Part shown: positions 1 through 9,423 of the stretch, piece after piece | How the letters are laid out: each line of letters opens with the position of its first letter | Numbering within the stretch: position 1 is the first letter of the stretch | Assembly: GCF_002272245.1 (NCBI RefSeq) | Contig: NZ_NPDD01000091.1 | Coordinates: 1 to 50,136, forward strand | DNA length: 50,136 nucleotides | Reading direction: 5' to 3' | Source: Bacillus sp. 7884-1 | Lineage (GTDB): Bacteria; Bacillota; Bacilli; Bacillales; Cytobacillaceae | Made by a program: the position numbers and the translations under genes | The notes under the pieces: model-generated | What the model was told of the DNA's origin: nothing | The model's input: only the letters and a program-made list of their open reading frames with translations | Database searches by the model: none

Positions 1-81
1 TTCTTTGATTGGTGCTTTAACTGGTGCTTCTTTGATTGGTGCTTTAACTGGTGCTTCTTTGATTGGTGCTTTAACTGGTGC
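1..81. repeat. three tandem 27-bp repeats in safA
   Basis: Three exact head-to-tail copies (1-27, 28-54, 55-81) of a 27-bp unit, in frame, encode the 9-residue unit APVKAPIKE of SafA. The array may continue beyond the left edge. Exact nucleotide identity points to recent expansion by slippage. Confidence 0.9.
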
Positions 82-540
82 CTCTTTAATTGGTGCTTCC
101 TTAATAGGTACTTCTTTTACTGGAATTTCTTTTACAGGTTTTTCTTTAGCTGGTACTGGTACCGGTACTGGTACTGGTACTACTTTAATTGGAGCTTCTT
201 TTTTAGGAACCTCTTTTATTGGAGCTTCCTTTATGGGAGCCTCCTTCTTTGGAGCGGTTTTGATCGGCATTTCTTTTGGTTTCTCTTTGGTAAACGGTTG
301 CCCAGCAATCGGCATTTCTTTCTTGGCGCCTAAGTTGATTGTGGCCCCCGGCTTTGTTCCCATAGGCGCTTCTTTTTTAATATTTCCACCTGAAGTTGGG
401 ACTTTTATTTTCATACCGGGCATAATCATATCAGGGTTGCTGAGCTGTGAATTCATCTTTTTCAGCTCTTCAAAATTCACGCCGTACTTCTTGGCGATTT
501 TCCAAAGAGTATCCCCTTTCTGTACGATATGGATCTTCAC
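1..540 (-). CDS. safA: SafA-type spore coat morphogenetic LysM protein, 3' end outside the window
   Basis: This is the 5' part (180 codons) of a gene that runs off the left edge. I chose the GTG at 538-540 because a GGAGGG ribosome site lies just upstream and the protein then begins directly with a LysM domain (residues 1-48, motif VQKGDTLWKIAKKYGV, ending PGMKIKVP). After it comes a low-complexity Lys/Pro region made of degenerate P-I/V-K-E-A units, with a PVPVPVPVP stretch and three exact 9-residue copies of APVKAPIKE at the edge. SafA localises to the forespore cortex/coat interface and works with SpoVID, which is encoded at 46.2 kb. Position beside nadA and the sigma-E-like promoter upstream match B. 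subtilis safA. The C-terminal half cannot be judged here. Confidence 0.88.
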   Translation of the reverse strand, partial: MKIHIVQKGDTLWKIAKKYGVNFEELKKMNSQLSNPDMIMPGMKIKVPTSGGNIKKEAPMGTKPGATINLGAKKEMPIAGQPFTKEKPKEMPIKTAPKKEAPIKEAPIKEVPKKEAPIKVVPVPVPVPVPAKEKPVKEIPVKEVPIKEAPIKEAPVKAPIKEAPVKAPIKEAPVKAPIKE

Positions 541-613
541 TCTGATTTCCCTCCTATGCATAAGTCCATATATTCTATGTGATGATAGGCAAAGTGCTAA
601 CATTCTTCAGAAA

Positions 614-642
614 AACTTATGCTTTTTTTCCACAAAATATGA
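614..642 (-). promoter_or_regulatory. candidate sigma-E promoter of safA
   Basis: On the minus strand, TCATATT (636-642) and CATAAGTT (614-621) are separated by 14 nt and lie about 75 nt before the safA start. This agrees with the mother-cell sigma-E consensus, and safA is sigma-E controlled in B. subtilis. The same arrangement recurs upstream of spoIVFA and spoVID in this window. Confidence 0.65.
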
Positions 643-664
643 ATCAACCCTTCAAATATAAAAA

Positions 665-692
665 TAGATGCAATTTTTAAAAATTGCATCTA
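665..692 (-). terminator. terminator after nadA
   Basis: A perfect 28-bp palindrome (665-678 with 679-692, half-site TAGATGCAATTTTT) directly follows the nadA stop. On the minus strand it runs into a T-rich stretch, so it should end the nadB-nadC-nadA transcript before safA. Confidence 0.75.
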
Positions 693-700
693 CCCTATCT

Positions 701-1798
701 TTATGCGTTTTGTAACATACGATCAAGCGATAATTTTGCATTTTCGGCAATTTCCGGAGCTACTTTAATCGTGTTATTTGTATTTTCAAGTGTATCTAAG
801 CTCCAGACTAAATGCGGCAGGTCGATTCGATTCATCGTTAAACAAGGACACATTTGCGGATTTAGCGAGATAATTTTTTTATCAGGATGATTGTTAATTA
901 GACGATTGACGAGATTCATCTCGGTTCCAATCGCCCACTCAGAACCTGGCTCCGCTTTTTCAATCGCATTAATAATATAACTTGTTGAACCAGCCATATC
1001 AGATAATTCCACGACTTCACGACGGCACTCAGGATGAACAATAATCGTCATGTTCGGATATTGGCTGCGTGTATCATGGATATTCCGAACCGTAAAGTTT
1101 TCATGGACCGAGCAATGCCCTTTCCAAAGAATAACTTTTATTTTTGAAGTGTCACCTTCGTATTCAAGTTTATTGGTAATTGGATTCCAAACAGCCATCT
1201 CATCTAAACCAATACCCAAGTCATAAGCGGTATTTCGACCTAAGTGCTGATCCGGTAAAAATAAAATCCGTTCTTTTTGGGTGAACGCCCACTTTACCAT
1301 TGTATCTGCATTAGAAGAGGTTACGCACGCACCGCCATGAGCACCAACAAATGATTTAATCGCAGCCGTAGAGTTAACATAAGTTAATGGAAGAATACTA
1401 TCACCAAAGACTCCCTGAAGGATTTCCCATGCTTTTTCAGTCTGCTCAAGGTCTGCCATGTCTGCCATTGAGCAGCCTGCACGCATATCTGGGAGAATAA
1501 CCTTTTGGTTTTCATCTGTTAGAATATCAGCCGTTTCCGCCATGAAATGCACGCCGCAGAAAACAATAAATTCTGCTTCTTTATTTTCAGCCGATAATTG
1601 AGCAAGTTTTAAAGAATCACCTGTTGCATCAGCAAACTGGATGACTTCATCTTTTTGATAATGATGTCCTGGAATAAAAAGTTTTGAGCCTAATTTGTTT
1701 TTCACTTCGATTACTCTAGCTTCTAACTCTTCCTTTGACATTTGTTTGTATTTTTCAGGAATCATCTTATTCTTTTGCATGGCCGCTAAAATACTCAT
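701..1798 (-). CDS. nadA: quinolinate synthase NadA
   Basis: NadA condenses iminoaspartate (from NadB) with dihydroxyacetone phosphate to make quinolinate in NAD de novo synthesis. It is a cytosolic [4Fe-4S] enzyme. The 365-residue length matches the long Bacillus form. Visible family signatures are the GHHYQKDEV start of the first repeat, [23 protein letters not shown] and the C-terminal CPCLTMNRI; the conserved cysteines in these three motifs fit the cluster ligands. The gene starts 2 nt after the nadC stop, with an AGGAGG-type ribosome site inside the nadC end, so the genes are translationally linked. The cysteine desulfurase NifS encoded divergently could supply the cluster, as proposed for Bacillus. 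Confidence 0.97.
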   Translation of the reverse strand: MSILAAMQKNKMIPEKYKQMSKEELEARVIEVKNKLGSKLFIPGHHYQKDEVIQFADATGDSLKLAQLSAENKEAEFIVFCGVHFMAETADILTDENQKVILPDMRAGCSMADMADLEQTEKAWEILQGVFGDSILPLTYVNSTAAIKSFVGAHGGACVTSSNADTMVKWAFTQKERILFLPDQHLGRNTAYDLGIGLDEMAVWNPITNKLEYEGDTSKIKVILWKGHCSVHENFTVRNIHDTRSQYPNMTIIVHPECRREVVELSDMAGSTSYIINAIEKAEPGSEWAIGTEMNLVNRLINNHPDKKIISLNPQMCPCLTMNRIDLPHLVWSLDTLENTNNTIKVAPEIAENAKLSLDRMLQNA

Positions 1799-1800
1799 CT

Positions 1801-2649
1801 TTATTCCTCCCCTTTGCTCCAGAGAACTTTGACGCTTATATCAAGTGCTTTATAGGAATGTGTTAAGGCTCCTAATGAAATATAGTCAACCCCTGTATCA
1901 CGATAACCAGCTAAATTGGACAATTGAATACCCCCAGAAGCTTCTGTAATGAAACCTGCTGGAACTAACTTAATTAGTTCTTTAATTTCATCTGGAGTAC
2001 GATTATCAAACATAATCACATCGGCACCAGCACTGACAGCTTCCTTAACCTGAGCTTCCGTTTCAACTTCGACTTCCACCTTCATCATATGACCAGCTTT
2101 TGCACGTACCGTTTCAACTGCATGTGAAATAGAGCCGGCAAAAGAAATATGATTATCTTTAATCATGATTCCATCGTATAAGCCGAAACGATGATTGTAG
2201 CCCCCACCCTTGGTAACGGCATACTTTTCAAGCATTCTTAAACCGGGTGTCGTTTTACGGGTATCACATATTTTGGTATGACCACTGTCAAGTGTTGAAA
2301 CAGCATCTCGGGTCAGCGTGGCAATTCCACTCATTCTTTGGATTAGGTTAAGAACCACTCTTTCCCCTTTTAGCAAATCAGATATCCTCCCAGAGGCTGT
2401 TGCAAGCTTTTGGCCGTATTCAATGTTCTGACCATCTTTTACAAAGACCTTTGTTTCAATATCATTATTTAAAAGCTTAAAACCCGTTTTAATAATCTCT
2501 TCTCCACAGAATATTCCATTATCCTTTGAAAGAAAAACAATTTCCCCTTTTGTATCATCGGCAAAAATTAAATCGGATGTAATATCCTGTTCCCCAATAT
2601 CTTCAATAAAAAATTGCTCAAGTAGCGAGCGCAGTTTCAATGTGTTCAT
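1801..2649 (-). CDS. nadC: quinolinate phosphoribosyltransferase NadC
   Basis: NadC converts quinolinate and PRPP to nicotinate mononucleotide with release of CO2, the last step of this branch. The 282 residues cover the whole family: an N-terminal alpha/beta sandwich (through about residue 110) and a TIM-like barrel containing [38 protein letters not shown] and the phosphate-binding end [10 protein letters not shown]. Its start lies inside the end of nadB (32-nt overlap), which indicates tight coupling in the operon nadB-nadC-nadA. Confidence 0.97.
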   Translation of the reverse strand: MNTLKLRSLLEQFFIEDIGEQDITSDLIFADDTKGEIVFLSKDNGIFCGEEIIKTGFKLLNNDIETKVFVKDGQNIEYGQKLATASGRISDLLKGERVVLNLIQRMSGIATLTRDAVSTLDSGHTKICDTRKTTPGLRMLEKYAVTKGGGYNHRFGLYDGIMIKDNHISFAGSISHAVETVRAKAGHMMKVEVEVETEAQVKEAVSAGADVIMFDNRTPDEIKELIKLVPAGFITEASGGIQLSNLAGYRDTGVDYISLGALTHSYKALDISVKVLWSKGEE

Positions 2650-4195
2650 GGTTTCTCTCCATTTCCTGGCTATTTGTATGAGTAATGGTCCTATTTAACC
2701 AATGTAGATTATCTTCCACTGGGTAATCACTTCGATAATGACCGCCACGGCTTTCTGTTCGCTTCAAAGCAGATTCAGTAATTAAATTCGCTGTGATAAG
2801 CATGAAAATCTTTGTCATCTCTTCAAAAGAATAGGCGTCAAGATTATCGATTTGGTGGACATTAAAACGATTTAACCAAGCTTTTTGTTTTTGAAGATTA
2901 ACAGCATCTCGAACAATTCCAACCCGCTCCATCATACAATCCTTTATTTGCTGGATGTCTGGTAAGATTACTTTTTCTTTTGGAATAAAAGGAGCTGTGT
3001 GTACTTTACCATGGACTTCTTCGGATGCTGACTCATTTAACCATGTAGATAACTTTTCTCCCATATATAAACCTTCTAATAAAGAATTACTTGCCAGACG
3101 GTTAGCACCGTGCAAACCTGTACAGGCAGCTTCACCGATCGCGTATAATCCATTTATTGAAGTCCGTCCTGTTAAATCTGTTTTGACTCCACCCATTAAA
3201 AAATGACTGCCGGGTGCCACCGGAATTCTTCCCGCTGATAACTGAAGTCCATTTTCCTCGCAAATGGAGGTAATCGAAGGAAAACGTTCCTTAAAGTTTT
3301 CTATATTACTAATATCTAAATATACATTGCAGCCATTAGTAAGATATTCATAGATTTTCTGCGAAACAACATGCCTTGGTGCAAGGTCTTTAAGCAGATG
3401 TACACCTTCCATGATTGGGCTGCCGTCATCGGTAACAAGGATGGCACCTTCTCCGCGAACCGCTTCTGAAATTAACCCTTTTGTTTCACCATTAAGATAT
3501 AGTAGTGTTGGATGGAATTGAATAAACTCCATATCAACAATCTCAGCTCCTGCTCGATAGGCCATTGCAATTCCATCGCCGTTGACTGTTGGGGCATTTG
3601 AAGTATAGGTGAATAATTGTCCACAACCGCCCGTTGCTAGAATGGTATTAGTGCTGTAGTAGTACTTTATTGTGCCATCTTGTTCCTTCGCTTTTACACC
3701 AATGCAGCGATTCTTGGAATCAATCAATAATTCATATGCAAATACATCCTCATCAATGGTGACATTATCCTTCATCCTGCTGATAAGAAACTCAACCACA
3801 TTTTTACCTGTCGCGTCTCCGCCGCCATGAACAATTCGCTTTTCGCTATGTGCCCCTTCCATCCCTAAAAGCAATTCACCGTTTGGATTTTTATCAAAAA
3901 CAGATCCTTGTTCAGAAATGAACTTAATTAGCCCAGGTGCAGCATGAATGATTTGTTCGACTGCTCCTTGATTATTGTGATAACTTCCCGCTTCAAGCGT
4001 ATCAGCAATATGTTTAGCAGGATGATCATGCTCGCCAATAGCCGCAGCAATACCGCCTTGAGCCAGATAAGAATTCGCTGTTCTAACTTTTCCCTTTGTG
4101 AGTATCCTCACATTTAAATCCTTATTTAAAAGCGAGGCTAACTGCAGTGCAGCAATCCCACTTCCTAAAATTAATACATCATTATTTGTCATCAT
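2618..4195 (-). CDS. nadB: L-aspartate oxidase NadB
   Basis: This FAD enzyme oxidises L-aspartate to iminoaspartate, the substrate of NadA. The protein has 525 residues, normal for the family. It begins with a dinucleotide-binding fold (LILGSGIAALQLASLL, residues 8-23). It continues with the SYLAQGGIAAAIG motif, a succinate dehydrogenase/fumarate reductase-like flavoprotein body (EFIQFHPTLLY, RGEGAIL, APRHVVSQKI), and an HGANRLASNSLLEGL motif before the C-terminal helical domain. The ATG has a GGAGG ribosome site 4 nt upstream; a second ATG follows immediately. It is the first gene of the NAD operon and is divergent from nifS, with a palindrome in between that fits control by NiaR. Confidence 0.96.
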   Translation of the reverse strand: MMTNNDVLILGSGIAALQLASLLNKDLNVRILTKGKVRTANSYLAQGGIAAAIGEHDHPAKHIADTLEAGSYHNNQGAVEQIIHAAPGLIKFISEQGSVFDKNPNGELLLGMEGAHSEKRIVHGGGDATGKNVVEFLISRMKDNVTIDEDVFAYELLIDSKNRCIGVKAKEQDGTIKYYYSTNTILATGGCGQLFTYTSNAPTVNGDGIAMAYRAGAEIVDMEFIQFHPTLLYLNGETKGLISEAVRGEGAILVTDDGSPIMEGVHLLKDLAPRHVVSQKIYEYLTNGCNVYLDISNIENFKERFPSITSICEENGLQLSAGRIPVAPGSHFLMGGVKTDLTGRTSINGLYAIGEAACTGLHGANRLASNSLLEGLYMGEKLSTWLNESASEEVHGKVHTAPFIPKEKVILPDIQQIKDCMMERVGIVRDAVNLQKQKAWLNRFNVHQIDNLDAYSFEEMTKIFMLITANLITESALKRTESRGGHYRSDYPVEDNLHWLNRTITHTNSQEMERNHEHIETALAT

Positions 4196-4213
4196 ATTGC
4201 CTCCTGGATTAAC

Positions 4214-4229
4214 AGGTGTCTTGACATCT
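4214..4229. promoter_or_regulatory. candidate NiaR operator between nadB and nifS
   Basis: A 16-bp imperfect inverted repeat, AGGTGTCTTGACATCT, has half-sites AG(R)TGTC facing each other and matches 12 of 16 positions against its own complement. It contains the -35 TTGACA of the nifS promoter (4221-4226; possible -10 TAAACT at 4245-4250) and lies 19 nt before the nadB start. A repressor here would block both transcripts. The assignment to NiaR is inferred from the adjacent niaR gene and the known control of this pathway. Confidence 0.6.
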
Positions 4230-4313
4230 ATATTTACATAGAATTAAACTAAATACAAGAATTTTTTTAGCGTCAGCTATCCATATTCAAAAATACTAAT
4301 ATTGGAGATTACT

Positions 4314-5444
4314 ATGATATATTTTGATTTTGCTGCCACCACTCCGTTAGATCCTGAAGCTGCAGAGGTGTTTGTACAGGCTTCAACTGAGTATTTTGGG
4401 AATTCCAGCTCGCTCCATGATATCGGAGGACAGTCACAGGACTTACTAGAGAATTGCCGTGAAGAGCTTGCAAATCTTTTAGGAATTAATAAAAAAGGGC
4501 TGTACTTTACAAGTGGTGGTTCAGAGGGGAATTTTCTAGCCATTGAAGCCCTTCTTTCAGCACCGAAAAAAACTGGAAAGCATATTATTGCTGGGTTGGC
4601 TGAGCACTCTTCTATCCATGGAGTTCTCAACAGGCTAGATGGTTACAATATTACCTTTTTACCCCTTAATTCTTCCGGTCTTATTGATGTTGAAGAATTG
4701 GAGCGCAGCATTACTCCAGAAACCATTTTAGTGACCGTACAGCATGTTAATTCGGAGATTGGAACCATTCAGCCAATTGAAGAAATAGGGAGAATTTGTC
4801 TGGAGCATGACATCCATTTTCACAGCGATTTTGTTCAATCTTTTGGTAAAATTAATTTGCGAAATATTCCCCAGCTCGTTAGCAGTTTTTCGTTCTCTGG
4901 CCATAAAATTTATGGTCCAAAAGGGGTTGGCGGTGTTTATGTAGACCCTGCTATTTCCTGGAAAGCATTTTTTCCAGGCAGCTCTCATGAAAAAGGATTT
5001 AGACCAGGAACTTTGAATGTCCCGGGGATTGCAGCGATGACGGCGGCGGCTCAAAAAATAAATGACCGGATGGGGAAGAATCACGATAAATATTTAGAGC
5101 TACGAGCTGCTTTTATGGATTCGCTTAAGCCTATTAAGGACTTTGTACATGTCCATCAGGCGGAGTCTGTGTCACAATTACCTTCAATAATAGGTTTGCG
5201 GATTTCTGGGATAGAGGGCCAATGGATGATGTTAGAATGTAATCGATATGGGTTCGCGATTTCAACCGGAAGTGCCTGTCAAATTGGCATGCAGTCTCCA
5301 GCTAAAGTGACACTAGCATTAGGATTAAGCACACAGGAGGCAAAGGAATTTATCCGGATTTCGTTTGGAACTTCAACCAAGAGGGAAGATGTAATTAAGC
5401 TTGGAGAAACTATTGTAGGTATCGTAAATAAATTTAAACTATAG
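4314..5444 (+). CDS. nifS: cysteine desulfurase NifS dedicated to the NAD operon
   Basis: A PLP enzyme that removes sulfur from cysteine. In Bacillus the copy divergent from nadB is tied to assembly of the NadA iron-sulfur cluster. I take the ATG at 4314, 6 nt after a GGAG site, giving 376 residues; an upstream in-frame TTG overlaps that site. Visible features are the N-terminal YFDFAATTPLDP, the AEHSSIHGVL histidine region, SFSGHKIYGPKGVGGVYV with the PLP lysine, and the active-site loop GSACQIGMQSP with the persulfide cysteine. The C-terminal IRISFGTSTKREDV is typical. niaR follows 44 nt downstream in the same direction. Confidence 0.93.
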   Translation: MIYFDFAATTPLDPEAAEVFVQASTEYFGNSSSLHDIGGQSQDLLENCREELANLLGINKKGLYFTSGGSEGNFLAIEALLSAPKKTGKHIIAGLAEHSSIHGVLNRLDGYNITFLPLNSSGLIDVEELERSITPETILVTVQHVNSEIGTIQPIEEIGRICLEHDIHFHSDFVQSFGKINLRNIPQLVSSFSFSGHKIYGPKGVGGVYVDPAISWKAFFPGSSHEKGFRPGTLNVPGIAAMTAAAQKINDRMGKNHDKYLELRAAFMDSLKPIKDFVHVHQAESVSQLPSIIGLRISGIEGQWMMLECNRYGFAISTGSACQIGMQSPAKVTLALGLSTQEAKEFIRISFGTSTKREDVIKLGETIVGIVNKFKL

Positions 5445-5488
5445 AAACTGTGCTAAAATATAGAAATAGGAACACCTAGGAGGTAAAT

Positions 5489-6028
5489 ATGGCTGAGCAA
5501 AAAAAAATATTAGGCGATGAAAGGAGAGCTTTCATTTTAGAGCTGCTTAAGGACAGTCCAGTGCCGCTTACAGGAAGTGAGTTAGCAACAAGAACAAATG
5601 TAAGCAGACAGGTCATTGTTGGGGATATTACGCTCCTGAAAGCAAAAGATGAGCCGATCATCGCAACAAGCCAAGGCTATTTGTATTTTAAGCAAAACAC
5701 AGGCGCACCATTATACGAACGGACCATCGCCTGCAGGCACATACCAGGCGACACGGAAAAAGAGCTAAATTTACTCGTCGATCATGGTGTATTGGTAAAG
5801 GATGTAAAAGTTGAACATGCGGTCTACGGAGATTTAACTGCGTCTATTATGGTATCCAATCGCCAAGAGGTCAAACAATTTATGGCTAACATCCAAACGA
5901 CAAAGGCCTCGTTACTATCGGAGTTAACGGGAGGCATTCATCTCCATACAATTGCGGCATCCACGGTGCAAACCTTGGACAAAGCTGAAGTTGCTTTGAA
6001 GGAAGCTGGCTTTTTAATTGAATACTAA
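5489..6028 (+). CDS. niaR: niacin-responsive repressor of NAD synthesis
   Basis: A 179-residue protein of the NiaR (YrxA) family. It has an N-terminal winged-helix DNA-binding domain (about residues 8-60, with LTGSELATRTNVSRQVIVGD as the helix-turn-helix) and a C-terminal 3H domain, in which conserved histidines (RHIPGD, VEHAVYGDL, GGIHLHTIAA) bind metal and the ligand nicotinate. In Bacillus it represses nadBCA and nifS when niacin is available. An AGGAGG site is 5 nt before the ATG. A TGCTAAAAT extended -10-like element (5451-5459) just after nifS could provide a second promoter. A strong hairpin follows the stop. Confidence 0.93.
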   Translation: MAEQKKILGDERRAFILELLKDSPVPLTGSELATRTNVSRQVIVGDITLLKAKDEPIIATSQGYLYFKQNTGAPLYERTIACRHIPGDTEKELNLLVDHGVLVKDVKVEHAVYGDLTASIMVSNRQEVKQFMANIQTTKASLLSELTGGIHLHTIAASTVQTLDKAEVALKEAGFLIEY

Positions 6029-6035
6029 ATACGAA

Positions 6036-6063
6036 AAAGTACCGAGCATATGCCCGGTACTTT
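6036..6063. terminator. bidirectional terminator between niaR and pheA
   Basis: Stem AAAGTACCG (6036-6044) pairs with CGGTACTTT (6055-6063) around a 10-nt loop. T-rich sequence follows on the plus strand and the A run gives a T run on the minus strand, so it can end both converging transcripts. It overlaps the pheA stop codon. Confidence 0.8.
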
Positions 6064-6916
6064 AGTTTAATTCAACCATTTTAGATGGGTAGCTTCCTAG
6101 TAATGTAACCCCGCAGCCTAGTGCTTCAAGCTCTGCCATTGCGCCTGGTATCAATACCTCGTCCAGCTTCATTTCCAAATCAATAATGAAAAAATAATTA
6201 CCTATTCCAGTTTTCATCGGTCTTGATTCAATCTTAGACAGGTTTATTTTTCTCCAAGCAAAAGCAGATAGGACCATATGCAGCGTTCCGGCTTTATCGG
6301 TTGGAAGTGTGACCATCAGGGTTGTTTTGTAATGGGATGAACCGCTAAGCTCCTCATAATCCAGCCCCTTTTCTGATAAAACGAAAAAGCGGGTATGGTT
6401 ATGATCAAAGTCATGAATATTACGTTGAACAATCGATAAACCATATTCTTCTGCAGCCAATTCATTTGCTATGGCGGCAACATTCAATTCAGGGTGGTCC
6501 ATCACCATTTTCGCTGCAGCAGCCGTGGAACTGATGCTCTCATGAGGAGTTCCGAGAAACTGAGTATGTAAAAATTTATGGCATTGGGCAATCGCATGGG
6601 AGTGACTGTACACCTTCTGAACATTCTGCCAATTTTCTCGATTATCAGGGTGCACCATTAAATGTTGCTTGATTGGAATGGTAATTTCTCCAACAATCGG
6701 CAATTGCACCACATGGGTTAAGTAATCTATTGTTATATTTACTGTTCCTTCAAGGGTATTTTCAATTGGAACAACCGCAAGGTCTACTTTTTCACTGACA
6801 ACTGCATCCATGGATTCAGGAATCGTTCGGTACGGTTCAAGTTCAAATCCACGAAAAACCTTCTTCACTGCTAATTCAGTGAAAGTTGCCTTTGGTCCTA
6901 AAAAACCAATTTTCAT
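6062..6916 (-). CDS. pheA: prephenate dehydratase PheA
   Basis: Converts prephenate to phenylpyruvate, the committed step to phenylalanine. The 284-residue protein has the bipartite dehydratase domain (start GFLGPKATFTELA; VPIENTLEGTV at about residues 50-60; NHTRFFVLSEKG with the conserved Thr-Arg-Phe motif at about residues 168-175). A C-terminal ACT domain (about 195-275) contains the ESRPMKTGIGNYFFIID segment that binds phenylalanine for feedback inhibition. This is the monofunctional Gram-positive type, with no chorismate mutase fusion. pheB lies 46 nt upstream in the same direction. Confidence 0.96.
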   Translation of the reverse strand: MKIGFLGPKATFTELAVKKVFRGFELEPYRTIPESMDAVVSEKVDLAVVPIENTLEGTVNITIDYLTHVVQLPIVGEITIPIKQHLMVHPDNRENWQNVQKVYSHSHAIAQCHKFLHTQFLGTPHESISSTAAAAKMVMDHPELNVAAIANELAAEEYGLSIVQRNIHDFDHNHTRFFVLSEKGLDYEELSGSSHYKTTLMVTLPTDKAGTLHMVLSAFAWRKINLSKIESRPMKTGIGNYFFIIDLEMKLDEVLIPGAMAELEALGCGVTLLGSYPSKMVELN

Positions 6917-6962
6917 GATTTCTCACACTCCCTAACAAAAATCTCTCTTGAGCTGCTATTCT

Positions 6963-7418
6963 TTATGCACCTGTTCCAAGCACTTCTACTTTTTCTACAA
7001 ATTCAAGCTTGCGTAATTCCGAGAGCAGCTCATCTATATCCGTAGAAATATCGGTTGTGTTTAGCGAAAGTGTAACATTTGCTCTTCCTTGCAGCGGTAT
7101 AGTTTGATGGATCGTCAACACATTGCATCCAGAAGAAGCAACTACACCCAGCAGCTTAGACAATGTTCCTGAACGATCTTCGAGATGGAAAAACAGTGTT
7201 ACTAATCGTTCCTTTACCACTGTTGAAAAAGGAAATACAGTATCCCTATATTTATAATAGGCACTTCTGCTTAAGTCCACCTGTTGAACCGCATCCCAAA
7301 TAGACTCTGCCTTGCCCCTTTCCAGCATTTCTTTTACATCAAGTGTTTTCTTCATGGCTTCAGGCAAGACGTCTTCTCTTATTAAATAAAATTTCTTATC
7401 AAATTTTTCATTTTTCAT
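6963..7418 (-). CDS. pheB: ACT-domain protein PheB
   Basis: A 151-residue protein of the PheB family, always found near obg and pheA in Bacillus. The N-terminal half ([18 protein letters not shown]) looks like a small helical DNA-binding-type region. The C-terminal ACT domain (about residues 70-148, [23 protein letters not shown], then [20 protein letters not shown]) should bind an amino acid, probably phenylalanine. Annotations as chorismate mutase are not supported by what I see, because there is no mutase motif. It is probably cotranscribed with pheA. Confidence 0.88.
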   Translation of the reverse strand: MKNEKFDKKFYLIREDVLPEAMKKTLDVKEMLERGKAESIWDAVQQVDLSRSAYYKYRDTVFPFSTVVKERLVTLFFHLEDRSGTLSKLLGVVASSGCNVLTIHQTIPLQGRANVTLSLNTTDISTDIDELLSELRKLEFVEKVEVLGTGA

Positions 7419-7446
7419 CTCTATACCCCACCTGATCCAAAAGCCT

Positions 7447-7477
7447 AAGCGCCCATTTGAGACGTATCTGGGCGCTT
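7447..7477 (-). terminator. hairpin between obg and pheB
   Basis: Stem AAGCGCCCA (7447-7455) pairs with TGGGCGCTT (7469-7477), with a 13-nt loop. On the minus strand it is followed by AGGCTTTTGG, a short T tract, so it may terminate or attenuate between obg and pheB. Confidence 0.5.
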
Positions 7478-7508
7478 CAGCTAGAATTCCCCAAATTCCT
7501 TTTATTCC

Positions 7509-8798
7509 CTATTCAACAAATTCAAATTCGAATTCTAATAATTTAACAGTATCCCCATCTTTTGCACCTTTTTTCCTTAAGGCCTCGTCTACCCCTAGAC
7601 CACGAAGCTGTCTTGAAAAACGGCGAACAGATTCTTCCGTTTGGAAATTGGTCATCTTAAACAGTTTTTCAACTTTTTCTCCTGAAATTACAAACGCTCC
7701 ATCTGGTTCTCTTGTAATATAGAAGGCCTCAGGATCTGCCTCATGCTTGTAAAGAACTCGATTAACACCTGTATCTTCTTCTTCATGATCAAGAGGAAAT
7801 TCTGGAGTTTGCTCGATTTTGTCTGCAATTGCAAATAATAGCTCTCTCAAGCCTTTTCTTGAAAGTGCAGAGATCGGGAAGATCGGGAAATCCTCTTCAA
7901 GCTGCTCTTTAAACTTTTTCAGATTCTCTTCCGCATCCGGCATGTCCATTTTATTGGCAACAATAATTTGTGGACGCTCGGTTAAGCGGAGATTATATTC
8001 TTCTAACTCTTTATTGATGGTTAGATAATCCTCATAAGGATCGCGGCCTTCTATTGCAGCCATATCAATGACATGAACGATTACTCGTGTCCGTTCTATA
8101 TGCCTTAAGAATTGATGGCCAAGTCCAACACCTTCACTTGCACCTTCAATCAGCCCTGGAAGGTCTGCCATTACAAAACTTCTGTTATCCTCTGTTTCAA
8201 CCATTCCAAGGTTTGGAACAATCGTAGTGAAATGATACTCAGCGATTTTTGGCTTTGCTGAAGAAACGACTGATAATAAAGTTGATTTTCCAACACTAGG
8301 GAATCCAACAAGTCCAACGTCAGCAAGCAGCTTTAATTCTAGAATAACATCGCGTTCTTGGCCTGGTTCGCCATTCTCAGCAAGCTCTGGCGCAGGATTT
8401 GAAGGGGTCGCGAAACGGGAATTTCCTCTTCCACCTCGTCCACCTTTAGCAATAACGGCACGTTGACCATTCTCAACAAGATCGGCAATGACCTCTTTTG
8501 TTTCTGCATCCATTACGACTGTGCCTGGTGGTACCTTAACAATCATATCTTTCGCATTTTTACCGTGCTGATTTTTGGACATGCCATGCTCACCACGCGG
8601 GGCTTTCCAATGGCGTTGATAACGGAAATCCATTAACGTACGCAAACCCTCATTTACTTCAAAAACAACATTGGCACCTTTACCACCGTCTCCGCCAGCA
8701 GGTCCGCCCATTGGTACATATTTTTCACGGCGAAACGCGACCATTCCGTTACCGCCGTCTCCACCTTTTACGTATATCTTCGTTTGATCGACAAACAT
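7509..8798 (-). CDS. obg: Obg family GTPase
   Basis: An essential ribosome-associated GTPase involved in 50S maturation, the stress response and initiation of sporulation in Bacillus. It has 429 residues with all three domains. The glycine-rich Obg fold is at 1-158 ([27 protein letters not shown]). The G domain is at about 159-330 ([10 protein letters not shown]-loop, DLPGLIEGA switch, NKMD specificity motif). A C-terminal OCT domain is at about 350-429. An AGGAGG site precedes the ATG. It lies directly downstream of spo0B, as in B. subtilis, where the two are cotranscribed. Confidence 0.97.
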   Translation of the reverse strand: MFVDQTKIYVKGGDGGNGMVAFRREKYVPMGGPAGGDGGKGANVVFEVNEGLRTLMDFRYQRHWKAPRGEHGMSKNQHGKNAKDMIVKVPPGTVVMDAETKEVIADLVENGQRAVIAKGGRGGRGNSRFATPSNPAPELAENGEPGQERDVILELKLLADVGLVGFPSVGKSTLLSVVSSAKPKIAEYHFTTIVPNLGMVETEDNRSFVMADLPGLIEGASEGVGLGHQFLRHIERTRVIVHVIDMAAIEGRDPYEDYLTINKELEEYNLRLTERPQIIVANKMDMPDAEENLKKFKEQLEEDFPIFPISALSRKGLRELLFAIADKIEQTPEFPLDHEEEDTGVNRVLYKHEADPEAFYITREPDGAFVISGEKVEKLFKMTNFQTEESVRRFSRQLRGLGVDEALRKKGAKDGDTVKLLEFEFEFVE

Positions 8799-8841
8799 GT
8801 GAATCCTCCTGATTTGACTGATAAACGAATGGAAAACAAGC

Positions 8842-9372
8842 TTATACCATCGACATAAAGACTTCTAAACCCAATTCGTTTTCTGAGAATTCCTTAACTA
8901 CACACTGTATTTCAGAGGAGTTCAGGAATTGTTCAATCAGTTCTTTTTTTATTATTATTCCGCTAAAATCAAAAAAGAAACGAACTCCTTCTGATTGCGG
9001 TTGAATTGTTATTGATAAATGATTTTCCTGAAATGCCTCAATCGCTTGATCTAAGCAAATAAAGAAGGATTTTGTCCAATTTGACAGAATGTCATCATTT
9101 ATTTTCACAGCTTGAAAGTCAGTAAGGACCTCATATTCTAGCTGAAACAAATGATTTTCCCAATTTGATTTTAAGAGCAAGGAAGAAAACTTTGGCAAAT
9201 GAAAATTAGAGAGGTTTGACTCATGCTGTGCCTCAATTACAATTTCATTTATATATTCTTTTGCCCGGTCAATTCTATTTAAATCCAAGTTGCCTTTGAT
9301 TAACTGCAGCCTATTCAGCCAATCATGCCGTGAGTGCCGCAGCACTTCAACGATATCCCATTCTTTGTCCAT
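8842..9372 (-). CDS. spo0B: sporulation phosphotransferase Spo0B
   Basis: Spo0B relays phosphate from Spo0F to Spo0A. The 176-residue protein starts with the helical-hairpin dimerisation segment [19 protein letters not shown], in which His16 of RHDW is the expected phosphorylated residue. The C-terminal half is a divergent, nucleotide-free histidine-kinase-like domain, as in the family. The ATG has AGGAG 7 nt upstream. The position between rpmA and obg is the standard one. Sequence outside the His region is poorly conserved, so identification rests on the motif, length and context. Confidence 0.93.
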   Translation of the reverse strand: MDKEWDIVEVLRHSRHDWLNRLQLIKGNLDLNRIDRAKEYINEIVIEAQHESNLSNFHLPKFSSLLLKSNWENHLFQLEYEVLTDFQAVKINDDILSNWTKSFFICLDQAIEAFQENHLSITIQPQSEGVRFFFDFSGIIIKKELIEQFLNSSEIQCVVKEFSENELGLEVFMSMV

Positions 9373-9414
9373 AATCGCACTCCTAGCTAGGGTCTCGTAA
9401 AACTATTTGATGTT

Positions 9415-9423
9415 AGTATATCA
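9415..9423 (-). promoter_or_regulatory. candidate promoter of spo0B-obg
   Basis: On the minus strand TGATATACT is an extended -10 element (TGnTATACT), about 43 nt before the spo0B start. No good -35 hexamer is present at 17 nt, which is acceptable for an extended -10. Confidence 0.45.

Noticed and set aside
5..661. Plus-strand open frame with Gly/Thr/Ser/Leu-Ile-Gly-Ala repeats
   Set aside because: It is the complement of the safA Lys/Pro repeats. The minus frame has a ribosome site and a LysM domain, and the plus frame has neither a domain nor a site.
4302..4630. Minus-strand and longer plus-strand starts around the nifS 5' end
   Set aside because: The plus TTG at 4302 overlaps the GGAG site of the ATG at 4314, and the minus-strand frame is antisense to nifS.
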